Of a stretch of DNA of 64,000 nucleotides, positions 47,301 to 58,600 are shown one piece after another. Positions within the stretch are counted from its first letter, which is position 1. Every line of letters begins with the position of its first letter. The stretch is from Doris montereyensis. Lineage: Eukaryota > Mollusca > Gastropoda > Nudibranchia > Dorididae. The stretch is taken from assembly GCA_037039925.1 (NCBI GenBank), contig JAXRKP010000041.1, positions 183,501-247,500 on the forward strand. The letters are read 5' to 3'. Below the pieces are notes generated by a model. That model saw only the letters and a list, made by a program, of their open reading frames with translations, did no database searches and was not told the DNA's origin. The translations under genes were made by a program, and so were the position numbers.

Positions 47301-50300
47301 GTTGATATTGAATTTATACAATTTGTCCTATTTACAACAAGAAAACTCTTTTGTTGTATGGGATGGACCCAAAATCGTTTTGATGAGCTATTGTGCCTTC
47401 GTATCCTTCTTCTTAGCCACAGTAAGAACAACAATTTTCTTCTCCTGCTACGCCATTTTCTACAAATGACTGTGTTGTCTGACCGTCAGGTTCCGCTATG
47501 GGTCAGCCGGCACGCGGGTCGGGTCTGACTTTATGCCGGTGTGGTTCTAGCCTTACAATGTGTCAATGTGTGTCACTGCACTATGAATTATTTTATGTCG
47601 CCTGTTGATATTGAATTTATACTTTCTGAATTTTAAAATTGACTTTTCTTATCACCAGGTGGACTTTATGCCTCAGCTTTTGAGCATCCAGACCTATGGT
47701 AAGATCTGAAGGAGTCATCATATTTCTTTTTGAATACACAGTCATTTTCATTACTTCTTGTTTATATATTACTGGTATGAAAGGGCACTCCTCACATAAT
47801 ATCCTTCACCCGTCGCTCCTGTAGAATCTTAATTAAGCTCTACACATTCAAAGTAAAGATAAAGATTGCTTTATAGTCTGTATCGCGCAAGACGAGTGCA
47901 GGCTCACCGACTGTACATTATATATCCCCCATCAGGCCATCTCATTCAAAGTCGATCTCAACTCCCGGGGAGCGTACAGTACACAAGCCTGTTAGGATTT
48001 TAGTACTAACACTCTGACAGAATCTTCTCTACCTATAGATGAGTCAAGTGAGGAAAGCAGAGTGAAGTACCTTTCCGAAGAGTACAGCGTCATCAAAAAA
48101 TCCACCTGTGCCAGCTATGGGGCTTGAACCAGTGTCATTGTGATTGTTGTTGTTATCAATGTTCATGGAAGTTTAGACAGAGTTTCAACCTCAGGTCACT
48201 GTCCCAAAATCTTGAAGAAGGAGACTCAAGTAGCAAATAGTATAGCGCAAGTTTAAAAATGGAATGCCTGTACAGTGGGAGTCAGATTCAATGAGGTCGT
48301 CAGAACTGGACTTAAGGTCCTCGTTTTATGAGACCTTTCATTGGGTGTGAAGTCAACAAGGAACTTCCCATTTCAACAACGTCAATTATTTTTTGTTTCA
48401 TTTCAAAGGAAATGCATTTGCGCTTTGTGGGTTTTGATGTAGAGGTAGATGCCATTTTGATAATCAGAAAATGTTAATTAGCCTTACCCCTAGGCTTTTA
48501 ACGACCGACACGGTCACGTAAGTCATTTTGATTGGTCCAGCTGTCCCCACTAGCCAATCTACCACTCACTCACACAAACGATACTACAGTAGAAGAATTG
48601 TACTAGTATCTTTACTTACACTACACAGCCTAGCGTGGCTGTTAGTGTTAACAATTAACAAGTCTCGCTCTACTTTACTACTAGCACATACACACACACA
48701 CTGCAGCGTCAATAAGTGACTTAAGCGTTTAGACTGCTTCTTGCTGGTAAAAAGTTTCATGAAACGAGGAGTGAGACGTTGTTTCATCGCCTTTATTGGC
48801 CGGTACAACCTCGTTGTTGGCGATTTCACCCATGGCAGGTCCTCGTTGGATGTGTTGTTTTTTTTTTCAAAGATAATTGAAGGGGGAAAAGGTGATTTTA
48901 ATTGGCCTTGTTGCAGTCGACATTTTATTGAGTGCGATCTCGATATTATAATACTGTATATTGAAATTGTTTTTCCTTTTCTTTTCTGTCTCAATTTGCA
49001 TAACAGCAGAAATCAGGTTTGGAGGAATGAGAAAAGAGAGTGAGTGAAGAAAGCATGCCAGCAAGACTTGGACAGAGTTTGAAAAATGTAAACAAATATA
49101 TTGTAGACAGTAAATTTCCACGATACAAACACGCTTTGGCTTTGGTCCAATTTTAGAGGGATTTCTATGTGTTTGAGTTTTCATGTTCGACTGCCCATTA
49201 AACATTTCGTCTTAATTTATGTCACTATTGAAACATTTTCCAGTATTCAACATTAATATTTGTTTTATGGGTGACAAGTGTAAAAACAATTTTGTGGAAA
49301 TTTATCTGCATTGCATTTGATGAAGATTTTGGGAAGCTTTTACTGTTTCGTTAAATTGACTTTTTTCTTTTCTTTCTTTTTTTCCTTTTGTTATATTTCT
49401 TTCCAGGGAAGGTCATGCTAGTTTGATTGAAGAAGCATCCCAACAGCTTCCTTGCAGGCCAGACGTCGTGGTCACGTGTGTAGGCGGAGGAGGCCTGTTG
49501 AACGGAATAGTGGAGGGATGCGCAGAGTTGGATGGGAGGATATCCCAGTGGTTGCCATGGAGACTCAAGGAGCTCACGCTTTTAACGCTGCAATTGCCAA
49601 AGGAGAAGTAGTCAACATAGGAAGTATAACTAGGTAAGATGGGGAACCATCGAGATAAGAACCAAAAGTTATCAATTTTGTATATCCTGAGTTAGTTATT
49701 TTTACTGTAGTCGTTGGATAAAAGCACGCTCCGCATAAACACACGCATACATCTGCTGACCAAATTTTTACCGTATTATAAAAGTGTTCTTATAAACACA
49801 CGGCATGCATAGAAGCATGTTTTTTCCTGCGCCCAAAGGGGGTGCATTTATCTACGACTACTGTGCATGTGTATTTGTTTTACATTGATTGTGAATTGTA
49901 TTTGTTGTGGACACGTACTTGCTGCTATATCCATTAGAAGAAGAAAAAAAATTCTTCAAAATTTACTCTTACACAACAGTAACGTGTTTCAAGTTCAATG
50001 TCAAGACACAAGAGTTATATAGAACATGTTTGGGCTACTTCTTATCCCTCACCATCACAAGTTTTTAAAATTTTGATTTGATTTACCCACACCCACAACC
50101 AAAGGTGATCTCGGGGGTTTTTAGTAGGATTTTAAATTTTGCCTGGACTGCCCTGTAAACAGCTACAGGATCTTTAACGTGCACATTGTTGTGATCTGCA
50201 CTCAAGACCTCCTTTTTATTGTCCGTCTCCAATTGGACTGGGTGTTGATCCACTTACCTCGGGGGAGATTTTACTAAAAGAAAAATTGAGAATATTTTTC

Positions 50301-53300
50301 AGCTGTCGGCGGGGCTTGAACCACGACCTTTTGGTTAAGAGGTCAACACGTTGCCTCCGGACTACCGATCCCTACTTCGGCTACTTTATATCTCTCACCA
50401 TCACAAGGAGAGACAGTAGTCCAGGCTAAGGTGTAGTAAGTTTGGTTGGTAGTGCGCTCTCTTTTCACGGTGAGGCAATGGGTGCAGATGCAGAGGCCAC
50501 GGGTTCGTTTCTATTAATGGCCAGGATTTTTTTCTGTGTTCCCTTGTATTTGTCATGTCTTTGTTCTTGGGGGCTTTGAAATTATTTTGTGTCCTTATTC
50601 TTCACTTCCGATATGGCCCTTGCCTCACTGTTTGTCTTTACACTTATTCTGAAGAACAATTTCTCAGCTATGCCGATTTTTCTTTTAATCTCTCCTTGGG
50701 ATATTAGCAAATGCTGGTAGAGGGGACCTGCTAGTCCAGAGGCAAGATGTCTCCCTCTCAACCCAAAGGTAGTGGGTTCGAGCCCTGTCAACTGTTGAAC
50801 ATTTTTCTCAAGTTTTAAAAAAAGTAAAATCTACCCCCTGGTCCAGGTAGGTGGAGTGACACCTGGTCCCATCGGAAACGGATGATAAAAAGGAGGCCCA
50901 GTGTGCAGATCACAATACTCTGAGCACATCCTTTGGCTGTCTGGGCAAAATTTTCAAAAATTCTACCAAAAAAAGATCTTTAATTGTGGATTGGATAAAT
51001 CGAAATATGAACTCAACATTGGGCTGCTACTAGCATTGCCAGAAAGAATTCAAACTCAGTTCCTTGTGATCACAAGTCTGGTAGGTTAACCACTTGGCTG
51101 CTGACAGTTACACCACAAGTTCAGAAGATTTACCTATAAATTTACGATGGCATCAGATGAAACTTACTAGTACTACTGTATAGAATATGTACCGGTACTT
51201 GGCAGAGTGCACCATTGGCCCAAAATGTGAAATTTGGTCTCAGTCTCAGAGCTTTGGTTCCACTCTCTCTTGACGCGTTCTTTAATTCTAATAAATTTAA
51301 AGATAGGTGTGAACAGAGAGATCATTTATTTTATATCACGTCTTGCAGTCATTCCATAACACTTATACTAATTTATACTGCGGGACATATTTTTATGATT
51401 ATCTATTACTATTATCTAATATGTGTGTGTGAAGAAACTCTTGCAAAGTTAATGTTCGTTTTTGTTGTTGAAATTAATGAAAGTTTGCATACGTTGGATA
51501 AACGTGTACATGTAGTTTGTTTTGGTTTGGGATTTAACAATATTTTGTGTAAGTTATAATTATAAATAGCTTTCCATCTTATTTTCTCTCCTACTCCCAG
51601 TATAGCAAAATCCCTTGGGTCGCTGACAGTTTGCCCTAAAACACTGGAATACCATAGAGAAGCAAAACCACCCATCATATCGTACGTCACCACAGACAAG
51701 GATGCGGTGAACGCATGTGCTCAGCTTGCAGGTTCGATAATAAGTTCCAACTCCATTGAATGAACGTATGATGTTTGCAATATTCGTGTCTTATTTCGAG
51801 AGGAAGATTTTGTAATCTTGCGATTTTCATTTGAAAACTTATTTGATCTAAAAATAACTAAAGAAAATTTTTCAACCGTTCGGTCTTGAACCCATGACCT
51901 TTGTGTTGAGAAGCCGACACCTTGCCTCTGGACATTCTGAAACTGCCATGCCATACTCATACACTATAATCTGTACCACTCATAAGAAAACCAGCGGTCA
52001 AGGACACAAGTGTTACTATATTTCAATGTCAACCAGTCAATTGGTATCAGTGCATCTATAGCCAATGTAATAATTATTGTAACTACAATACAATTCAATA
52101 CAATTCAATCTAAGAATATATCGATCAACCTATGGTACCATAATAAAAATGATATTGATGTAAAAGAAACCAAAGAGATTTGGGAGGTCAAAATATAAAG
52201 TACAGGCGGTCTCATTGATTTAATTGAATAACAAAATTGTACAGTAGACTAGTAGCGGTCTCAGTTGATTTAATTGAAAGATACCCTGTCTACCATTGTG
52301 GTGATCTCAAAGGGTGAATGAAGAGCACCCATCAAAGATAAAAGAAATCATAGCGAAGTCATAGATAAGTATTGTACTAAAGTGCGGAAAGTTATCAGTT
52401 GCCCATGGTACTGTCTCTAGTCTCAAAATCAGCCAGAGATTTGGGAAACATGTCAAAATGAGGAAAGGCAGTCATAATTAAATTACAGTAGACTAGTAGC
52501 GGGTAGTAGTGCAGCGTGATCTCAGGTTGTAAAAAAAGGCTGGTCAAGAGAACAAAGGCTACAGCATTACGGAATTGTCTGAAACCCGCCGAAAACACGC
52601 ACACAAAATCTCAACGCAACAATGAATTACCCCTAAGAAATCATCAAGATTTACCTACCCGGACCAACATTTACAAACACAGCTTTTTCCTCAAACCATT
52701 GCAGTTCATAGATGCATTTGTGGATCAATTTAAATCGTGAAAAGAACATGCCCGCCATTATTTTACTACAATTGTCGCACTTGTGCTCTCTAGCGTTATA
52801 ACGGTGTGATTTTTATAAGCTGTAGACTAACCTGTTTTGTGATCACGATGCACTTATATGCACTTGTGCCATTAATGTTGCAGGGTACTGTAGAAAGATC
52901 GCATATATCTGGAGCATCTTCTAGGCTTATTATTTTACTACGCTTCCTAGCGGAACAAACTCTCTAGCGTGAACGGTTGATTTTTTAATGCTGATAGTAA
53001 CCTGTTTTTTTGTGCGTTTGTTTACAAACTACTACCACTAGTACAACAAGTAGATCTACAAGTCAGAACAGCTTAGATCACACTGTTTTCAATCAGTTTA
53101 CCGGCTCATTGTTTTCATCTATTTAAGTAGTGAGTCAGCAATCGCCGGGACCCACAACTGGCCTGAGCCAGCTGAGGCCGTAAGCTTTGTTGAGTCTCGT
53201 TTCATGGGTTATGAACAGAGCTCAAACGTAAACCACCCCCTTTAAAAAGAGAGAGATATGGAAGTAGGGAATGATGTCTCCAATCCAAAAGGTTTTTAGC

Positions 53301-54775
53301 TTCTCAATTTCACCCTTTCACTCGTCCCCACTCAGACAAACTAATGACGCAAATAGTATAGTCGATTTTTATTGGTGCCAATATGAAGTTTGATCTCTTA
53401 TGAACACTGTGTTTGAAAAATGATGAGAAAAATGATAACAAATAAAAAAGTTAAGAATTTTTAAACCACCCTACTTTTGTGGGTACCCACGCCATGATCT
53501 TGTGTCGGACCTTGAGTACAATGAGTAGTCTCGTTAAATCTAATTTGCACCCAACCTGTCAATCATGCAATAAACATCTATCAGTATAACGACGGACAGG
53601 TCAGTTATGTAGTTGCAGGGAACGGACTGCCCTGTAACCAGCCACGGGATCTTTAATGTGCACAGAGTGTTGTGATATGTATACAAGATCTTCTTTTTTT
53701 TATTGACCATCGCATGGGACTATGTGTCGGTCCACATACCTACCTGGACCAGGGCGATAGGTTTTACTCGAAAACATTTGAGAAAACTTATCAACCTGCC
53801 GGGGCTTGAGAGGCTGACATTTTGCCTCTGGACTACAGAGTCCTACTAAAAGTGTGTAACAACATAAAGTTAATTCAGACTACCATTGTCGCAATCACAC
53901 TACACTTACGCCATAGTACAATCGTCACACATGTGCGATCATGACGTTGCCAGGCCTCTTCTAGTCTTATTATTCTACTTCCATTTCCTACCAGAATGAG
54001 CTCTCGGGTGTTAACGGTTGATTTTTTTATGATTTGTTTACTGCTGGCAGTGCAAGCCTTCGACTAAAGTCGTTTTCTTTACAAATGTACAAAATAACTA
54101 CTACCACTAGTACTACAAGTAGATCTACAAGTCAGAAACAGCCTAGACCGCACCGTTTTCGATCAGTTTACCGGCTCATCGTTTTCCAATCACTGTTTTC
54201 ACCTATTTATTAATGGAAGTAGTGTATTGTGTGAATGGAGTCTCCACCCCAAAAATATTTTTAGCTTCTCAATTTCACCTTTTCACCCATCCCTACTCAA
54301 ACAAACTAATGACGCATACAGCTGATTTTTATTGATGTCAATATGAAGTTTGATCTCTAGTCTTAGGAACACTGTTTACAAAATGAAGAGAAAATAATAT
54401 TAATAACAAATAAAAAGTTTTAAAAATTTAAACCACCGACACATAGTCCCATGCCATAATCTTGTCGGACCTTGGGTAGTCTATGAGTTAAACAGAATAC
54501 TTGTAAATGTTAAATTGTAACTGTTACTGTTAGTGTTTGAATGAAAGATATGCCATTCTTTTTCTTCATCAACTCTTTCACTTACAGACGACCACAGATT
54601 TTTAGTTGAGCCAGCATGCGGGGCCAGTTTGGCTGCTGTTTACAGCAAGATAATTCAGGAGCTTCAGAACGACGGAAAACTGGGCCCTGTAAAGACTGCT
54701 TTGGTGGAAGTGTGTGGGGGCGCCATTGTGTCAACTCAGATGATAGAAAAGTGGAAGCAAGACTTTGATTTGTGA
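44148..54775 (+). CDS. SDS: L-serine dehydratase / threonine deaminase (PLP-dependent)
   Basis: A complete seven-exon gene of about 328 codons, the usual length of animal SDS. The enzyme converts L-serine to pyruvate and ammonia (and threonine to 2-oxobutyrate) in the cytosol. Seen in the sequence: PPGSFKIRG with the PLP lysine at about residue 46; the CASGGNAGMAAAY active-site loop; the glycine loop VGGGGLLNGIVEG near residue 173, which binds the PLP phosphate; and LVEPACGASLAAVYS near the C-terminus, with its cysteine. The ATG at 44,148 gives an N-terminus of family length; an acceptor (CATAACAG) lies ten bases before it, so at least one non-coding exon is upstream. One base is missing at about 49,525-49,528. 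The SDS-like paralogue SDSL cannot be ruled out. Confidence 0.93.
44388..44527 (+). repeat. Family S2 in SDS intron 1
   Basis: GGGCGGTTGGTGAGTTCTCT start, CAGAAATCACCACATATGGT and GAGTAAATTTCAATAAAACA end. Confidence 0.7.
44790..44945 (+). CDS. SDS: SDS exon 2 (SGGNAGMAAAY loop)
   Basis: 52 codons, phase 0, with VYCASGGNAGMAAAYTSQQL and GVPCTIVLPSTTP. Confidence 0.95.
45183..46016 (-). repeat. SINE family S3, antisense, split by a LINE fragment
   Basis: Left half 45,183-45,335 (AAGTTCCTTCAAGGCCATTA) and right half 45,866-46,016 (GATTCAAACCCGGAACC) together make one unit. The sequence between them is the RTE-type fragment at about 45,336-45,862. GTGCTTGT occurs on both sides of the break. 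Confidence 0.7.
45336..45862 (+). mobile_element. RTE-type LINE fragment, ORF2 C-terminus, in SDS intron 2
   Basis: Across broken frames: LEELDSFS, then VDKQGGTDEDVREKL, KNAWKARIIDP, a GRPRDTWRRS-like stretch and NVSWNELRNISQEKERWKS. This order is typical of the RTE-class ORF2 3' end. It is inserted in an S3 SINE. Confidence 0.7.
46348..46423 (+). CDS. SDS: SDS exon 3
   Basis: GAEVKIHGDVYDKAKEFAQE, phase 0 in and 1 out (CCTG|GTAAGC). Confidence 0.93.
46730..47553. mobile_element. PIF/Harbinger-like non-autonomous element in SDS intron 3
   Basis: GGGTAGACCCACACAGGCGT at the left is inverted at the right as GCCGGTGTGGTTCTAGCC; GACGGTCAGAC is present near both ends in inverted orientation. TTA-like flanks would fit a 3-base target duplication. 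Internally TGTATGGGATGGACCCAAAA occurs twice (47,129 and 47,353). No transposase domain is recognisable. Confidence 0.55.
47659..47698 (+). CDS. SDS: SDS exon 4 (40 bases)
   Basis: GLYASAFEHPDLW, a small exon with phases matching both neighbours. Confidence 0.92.
47870..48140 (-). repeat. Probable tRNA-derived repeat, antisense, other family
   Basis: TATGGGGCTTGAACCAGTG at the right end looks like a reversed B box and GTGAAGTACCTTTCCGAAGA resembles the body of other SINEs here. Only one copy is in the window. Confidence 0.35.
48141..49406. other. SDS intron 4, rest: no gene seen
   Basis: Short ORFs on both strands around 48,584-49,043 overlap one another and carry no motif. A CA run is at 48,687-48,700. 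Confidence 0.4.
49407..49633 (+). CDS. SDS: SDS exon 5 (glycine loop; one frame break)
   Basis: EGHASLIEEASQQLP and VVVTCVGGGGLLNGIVEGCA; then one G is missing near 49,526 and the frame continues GWEDIPVVAMETQGAHAFNA. The donor is ACTAG|GTAAGA. Confidence 0.93.
49705..49863. mobile_element. MITE M1, intact copy (159 bp) in SDS intron 5
   Basis: CTGTAGTCGTTGGATAAAAG and TTTATCTACGACTACTG form the terminal inverted repeats, flanked on the left by TA. The interior AAACACACGGCATGCAT is shared with the copy at 43,591. Confidence 0.75.
50075..50375 (-). repeat. SINE family S1, antisense
   Basis: Reverse complement of the full family unit: tail ACCCACACCCACAACCAAAG at left, GGGCTTGAACCACGACCTTT at right. 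It lies in SDS intron 5. Confidence 0.75.
50435..50605 (+). repeat. SINE family S4 (tRNA-like head)
   Basis: TGCAGAGGCCACGGGTTCG forms a B-box-like head, followed by ATGGCCAGGATTTTTTTCTG and CATGTCTTTGTTCTTGGGGG, shared with the inverted pair in dom intron 7. Confidence 0.6.
50722..51000 (+). repeat. SINE family S1
   Basis: GACCTGCTAGTCCAGAGGCA head, GGGTTCGAGCCCTG B box, CCCCCTGGTCCAGGTAGGTG and GACGGATGATAAAAAGG-like middle. It is in the opposite orientation to its neighbour at 50,075, so the two can pair in the SDS pre-mRNA. Confidence 0.75.
51601..51731 (+). CDS. SDS: SDS exon 6
   Basis: SIAKSLGSLTVCPKTLEYHR and ISYVTTDKDAVNACAQLA, phase 2 in and 1 out. Confidence 0.93.
51872..51945 (-). 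repeat. SINE family S1 head, antisense
   Basis: TTGAACCCATGACCTTTGTG and GACACCTTGCCTCTGGAC match the reverse complement of the family head only. Confidence 0.5.
52263..52340 (-). repeat. Family S2 tail, antisense
   Basis: CCATTGTGGTGATCTCAAAG and GGGTGAATGAAGAG match the reverse complement of the family tail. Confidence 0.45.
52740..54490 (+). repeat. Direct duplication of about 0.6 kb in SDS intron 6
   Basis: Copy 1 (about 52,900-53,515) and copy 2 (about 53,950-54,485) share ACTACTACCACTAGTAC, CAAGTAGATCTACAAGTCAG, TTAGCTTCTCAATTTCACC and CCAATATGAAGTTTGATCTC-like blocks in the same order. An antisense S1 SINE lies between them. Confidence 0.75.
53628..53850 (-). repeat. SINE family S1, antisense
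   Basis: Reverse complement of the family from CTGCCCTGTAACCAGCCACG to TGCCTCTGGACTACAGAGTC. It sits between the two copies of a local duplication in SDS intron 6. Confidence 0.7.
54588..54775 (+). CDS. SDS: SDS exon 7 (C-terminus)
   Basis: DDHRFLVEPACGASLAAVYS, then ALVEVCGGAIVSTQM, ending KQDFDL and TGA. Confidence 0.95.
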
Positions 54776-54989
54776 TGATAAGATTTGCTTGAGATTCATT
54801 CTGTTCTCCACTAGCGTCTGTCTGCTATGTGTGAATATGTTCATATCACTGTGATTATTTTGAACAAAAAAACATGTTCAAATTGTTGATTTTATTGGAA
54901 TTTGGAAAATACATGTATAGATAATAGAGGCCTTCCTGTATAATGCTAGCGAATTGTTTTATCTGAATCTGTTTTTAAACAATTGTGGC

Positions 54990-54995
54990 AATAAA
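54990..54995 (+). terminator. SDS poly(A) signal
   Basis: AATAAA 215 bases after the SDS stop. The interval to the COX6A 3' end (54,996-55,425) is AT-rich and shows nothing else. Confidence 0.6.
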
Positions 54996-55441
54996 TCGAT
55001 TGACTTTTATTTTATTAGATGAAATTAAATAATATCATAATCAATTATTACTTTTATTTTTATTAGCTCTTCACTTCTCATTTAACTTATCCCAATCCAA
55101 TGTCATTAAATCTTCCCCGTTTTATTTTATTTCATTTGCCCACTTGCAATTATTTGTGAGAGAAATATTTGACGTTTTCTTTCACCTTTCACATTTATGA
55201 ATGTGGTTTTGTTCTTGTGATTCTGTATTCTGGATGTCATGCCATAATACTTAAATCTTATGCAGGTTGTGTGTGTAAGTGTCTGTTGAGCATTTCCCTA
55301 CATCCGGTGAAGGTGATATTTTGTTACTCTTTGTTCAACTCACTTTACTAGAGAATTTTTAACAAATTGTAAATGCTCATTCATTCATTCTCCACAGAAT
55401 AAATAAAATTCACATTTAAAAGACTCATTTGGTCACAGGTG

Positions 55442-55447
55442 TTTATT
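55442..55447 (-). terminator. COX6A poly(A) signal
   Basis: TTTATT on +, AATAAA on the coding strand, 137 bases after the stop. Confidence 0.55.
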
Positions 55448-55583
55448 TCCTTCCTCAGGTAAATGATACAAAAAAGAAAATGTATAATCAAACAAACTGC
55501 TTGCTTTTTACTACACAAGCGACAGTAAAATCCTTTTATACTCCATCTATCACGTAATTCAGACAAAAAAAATAATTTAGTTC

Positions 55584-55691
55584 TCAATGGTGGCCATGCA
55601 GTGCTTCACTTCCTTCTTCATAACCTTCTGAGATGGCGTTGTAGTATTCATTATGGAAAAGGGAACGATCTCCATTACCCCATGGGAAGGG
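55584..55691 (-). CDS. COX6A: COX6A exon 3 (PFPWG signature)
   Basis: PFPWGNGDRSLFHNEYYNAI then SEGYEEGSEALHGHH and TGA at 55,584-55,586. The acceptor is TTTCTTGCAG. Confidence 0.95.
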   Translation of the reverse strand, partial: PFPWGNGDRSLFHNEYYNAISEGYEEGSEALHGHH

Positions 55692-58600
55692 CTGCAAGAA
55701 AAAAGAAAACATAAAGAATTGTTTTTATAATATTATTATTGTATTATACAAATCTACATTCTATGTTTCAAGACAAAAAGGAACTGTCGTAAATAACTTC
55801 TAAACAAAGCCACTTTTATTTCATTAACGCCAAAGAGAGAATGATTCCCAACCGTTGGGATTTGGTGCTCATGGCGGGGTCCTGCTGGGGATGACTAGGA
55901 TAGGAAGCTTGCTTTTTTAAAAACTTTTACACTCAACTCCACTGCTTGAACATGGTAACAGGCCTGCAATCAATTGACCGTGTCTTATTTTTCTTCATTT
56001 ATACTTCCTAATCACATCATGACATCCATCCTCAGATTTCAGAAGGCCATACATGATGCATAGTTGAGTCCCAATGGGAGACAAATTCAATGGGCCGTGC
56101 AGCAACTACACATTCTATTTGCACCTAAATGAAGCCATCGCAGATTGAAGGTTGTTCAGCCCAAATTCTCATCATCCTGCCAAAACCCCGACATTACTGA
56201 GATCATCAATTTACATCCATTAACCCCTATAATTGCTGAAGGTTTTTTGTGAGCTGCTGAGATCTAAAACACAGACTTGATATACAATTTTAAAAATGGC
56301 AATATTTGCTTTTATTTACAATATAATTCCCCCAAAAATATACATTTCTGGAAAGGTAATTGATGAAATTTGTTTCAACAAATTATTACGCACATCAGCA
56401 AATTATATCCAACGTGGCTGTCAAAATTGGTAACTTTGATCATTTGAGGTCCTTAGTAAAGGTTACAAATATTTGTTCTTTCTTTCTTTCAAAAGCACAT
56501 TACTCACACAGAGCAAATCAATACTTTTCCAAAAATGTATACGAGTGGATGCTGCACAAGTCAACATTGCATAAGTCGATTTTTATCTAAGTTTGTATTT
56601 TTTGACAGCCCCATCCCCCAGACATTTTTAGTTATTAAAAAACTGTGTGCGTCGACAGACTTAAGTAACATACTTTTCAAGTCTTTTCAAACAGTAAAAA
56701 GAAAGAAAATATGATTGCATACGTCGATGTTTCAATTTCAATGGTAGCCACAGCCATGACCCCGCAGCTAGAGAATTAGATCAATACAGGTAGGTCTAGA
56801 TTTACACCCGTATTAATGATTATTAAACACTCCTTCACTTGCCCTCACTCTACATGACGAAATTCAATAAACAAAAGTTAATAAAATCCGCCGGGTGTTA
56901 TATGGTCTGCCACATCATGGCCTGTTGTCTCTCTCTTTATCAACCATACCCAGTTGCGACTGACCGGTCAATTACTCGAGCAAGAAAAATACACAAGAAC
57001 AACAACACATGCACGTCAGCAGAATACCCAAGACGTAAGACCAATACGGTGAAAATCCTGTCAGGATAAAATATGAACTGAGCAATTGCGTAAGTCTTTT
57101 TTTATACATAAGTCGATGTTTTTCATAGGTCCTTGAACATCGACTTACGTGGCATCCACTGTAGTTAGTAGTGATTTGAGATTATTTTACTTTCTAGGAA
57201 GATGTAACAAAGGAAGTGGTCCCATATTTTCATTGGAGTAAATTATTACTGGCAGCGTAACAACACTAAGAACAACAACAGCATATATAATCAACATAAG
57301 TCAATTCACAAAGGCTGGTTTCTAAGTCAAGACAAGAAAATTTTAATTATTATAAGGCTCAGGGGCTTTCACATCGATACATTCGGCATTGCTAGAACCG
57401 TAGCGGTAGGCATAGGCCTAGACGGAGGCCATCATTTCTATTGTTGAGTGTCAGTGAGTCTTCATTGTCACTACATTCGTCGCTACTCGATGATAAATGA
57501 TCAGCTTCAATTTCTATTTCAAAATCACTACCATTTTCATCAGGATTGTGTCAAAAATGTTGGATAGGGTTGGTCTTGGTTTGCTTTCTTTGTCAGTCCA
57601 GCGTAGCTTGCGAGCCCTACTTTCATTTCTGTATTCAAATTTACTATGTGATGTGCATGTTGGTATCACACAGTCATAGTAAGTAGTACGGAAGTCCCTA
57701 GGTCTAAATGATGCAGGCTAGTAAAAAATAATAATAATACAGTACAGCATGTAATGGGCTCTATGTATAGGCATGATAAAAATAATATTGTAGCCTACAT
57801 GCCTTATTACACTACCTCTATACCATACTAGACAATAGATTACGCACCTTTGCTCTGAGTCTGAGGTGGGAATACTTGACAAACTCATCTCTCAGGGTGC
57901 TGGGGCATCACATAGTAGGCATTGTACCACACTAACCCAACTGCTGGCAAGCCAGCAATGAAGAAGGCATTTCTCCACGCCTTGTCTGAGTCTAGAAAGA
58001 AAAGGAAAGGAAGAAAATTCTTTTACATTAGTTTTATTTATATATTTAATGAACGTATGTGAGGGGTTATTACAATGCAGTTCATCAGCCACCTTGTTCA
58101 TGTTCATTCTGCAGCTGGAGCTCTGAAGCAAAATTTGTCGGATAAAAGGAATTACTCTGAACCATAGTTGAACGAAACACTCTACCAGGAAAGCTGTGTC
58201 ACATCAAAAAATGTTAAAGAGTTTAAGACAAAAATTCTGAGGATCAAATACCCAAACACCAGTCTTCAAGTCTTTTCGGGTAATTCTACAGATGGCAGGT
58301 TTCACAAAAATGGGACCCAATGATAACTTGAACTCTTCAATTAATCTTTCTCAACGTCTAATTGATAAATCTTCTTAACATTTGGTCCATGTATAGCTTT
58401 GACATTGCAGATATAAAAAACATAATATTGTGAAATTTGCTTTCAATTTGTGTTTTGTGAATATTTTTTGTGTGCTTAACGTCAGCAATTGAGACTGCTG
58501 GCATTTCCCTCTTTTATGTGAAAGAGAATTGTTCAAAGAAAATTTGACAAGGTCTTATTTTTAAAAATCTTTTGCAGTGACCACGTGAGGCAGGTTTCAG

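Noticed and set aside
48584..49043. Overlapping ORFs on both strands in SDS intron 4 as a nested gene
   Set aside because: No domain, no codon bias, no splice or poly(A) context; they overlap each other.
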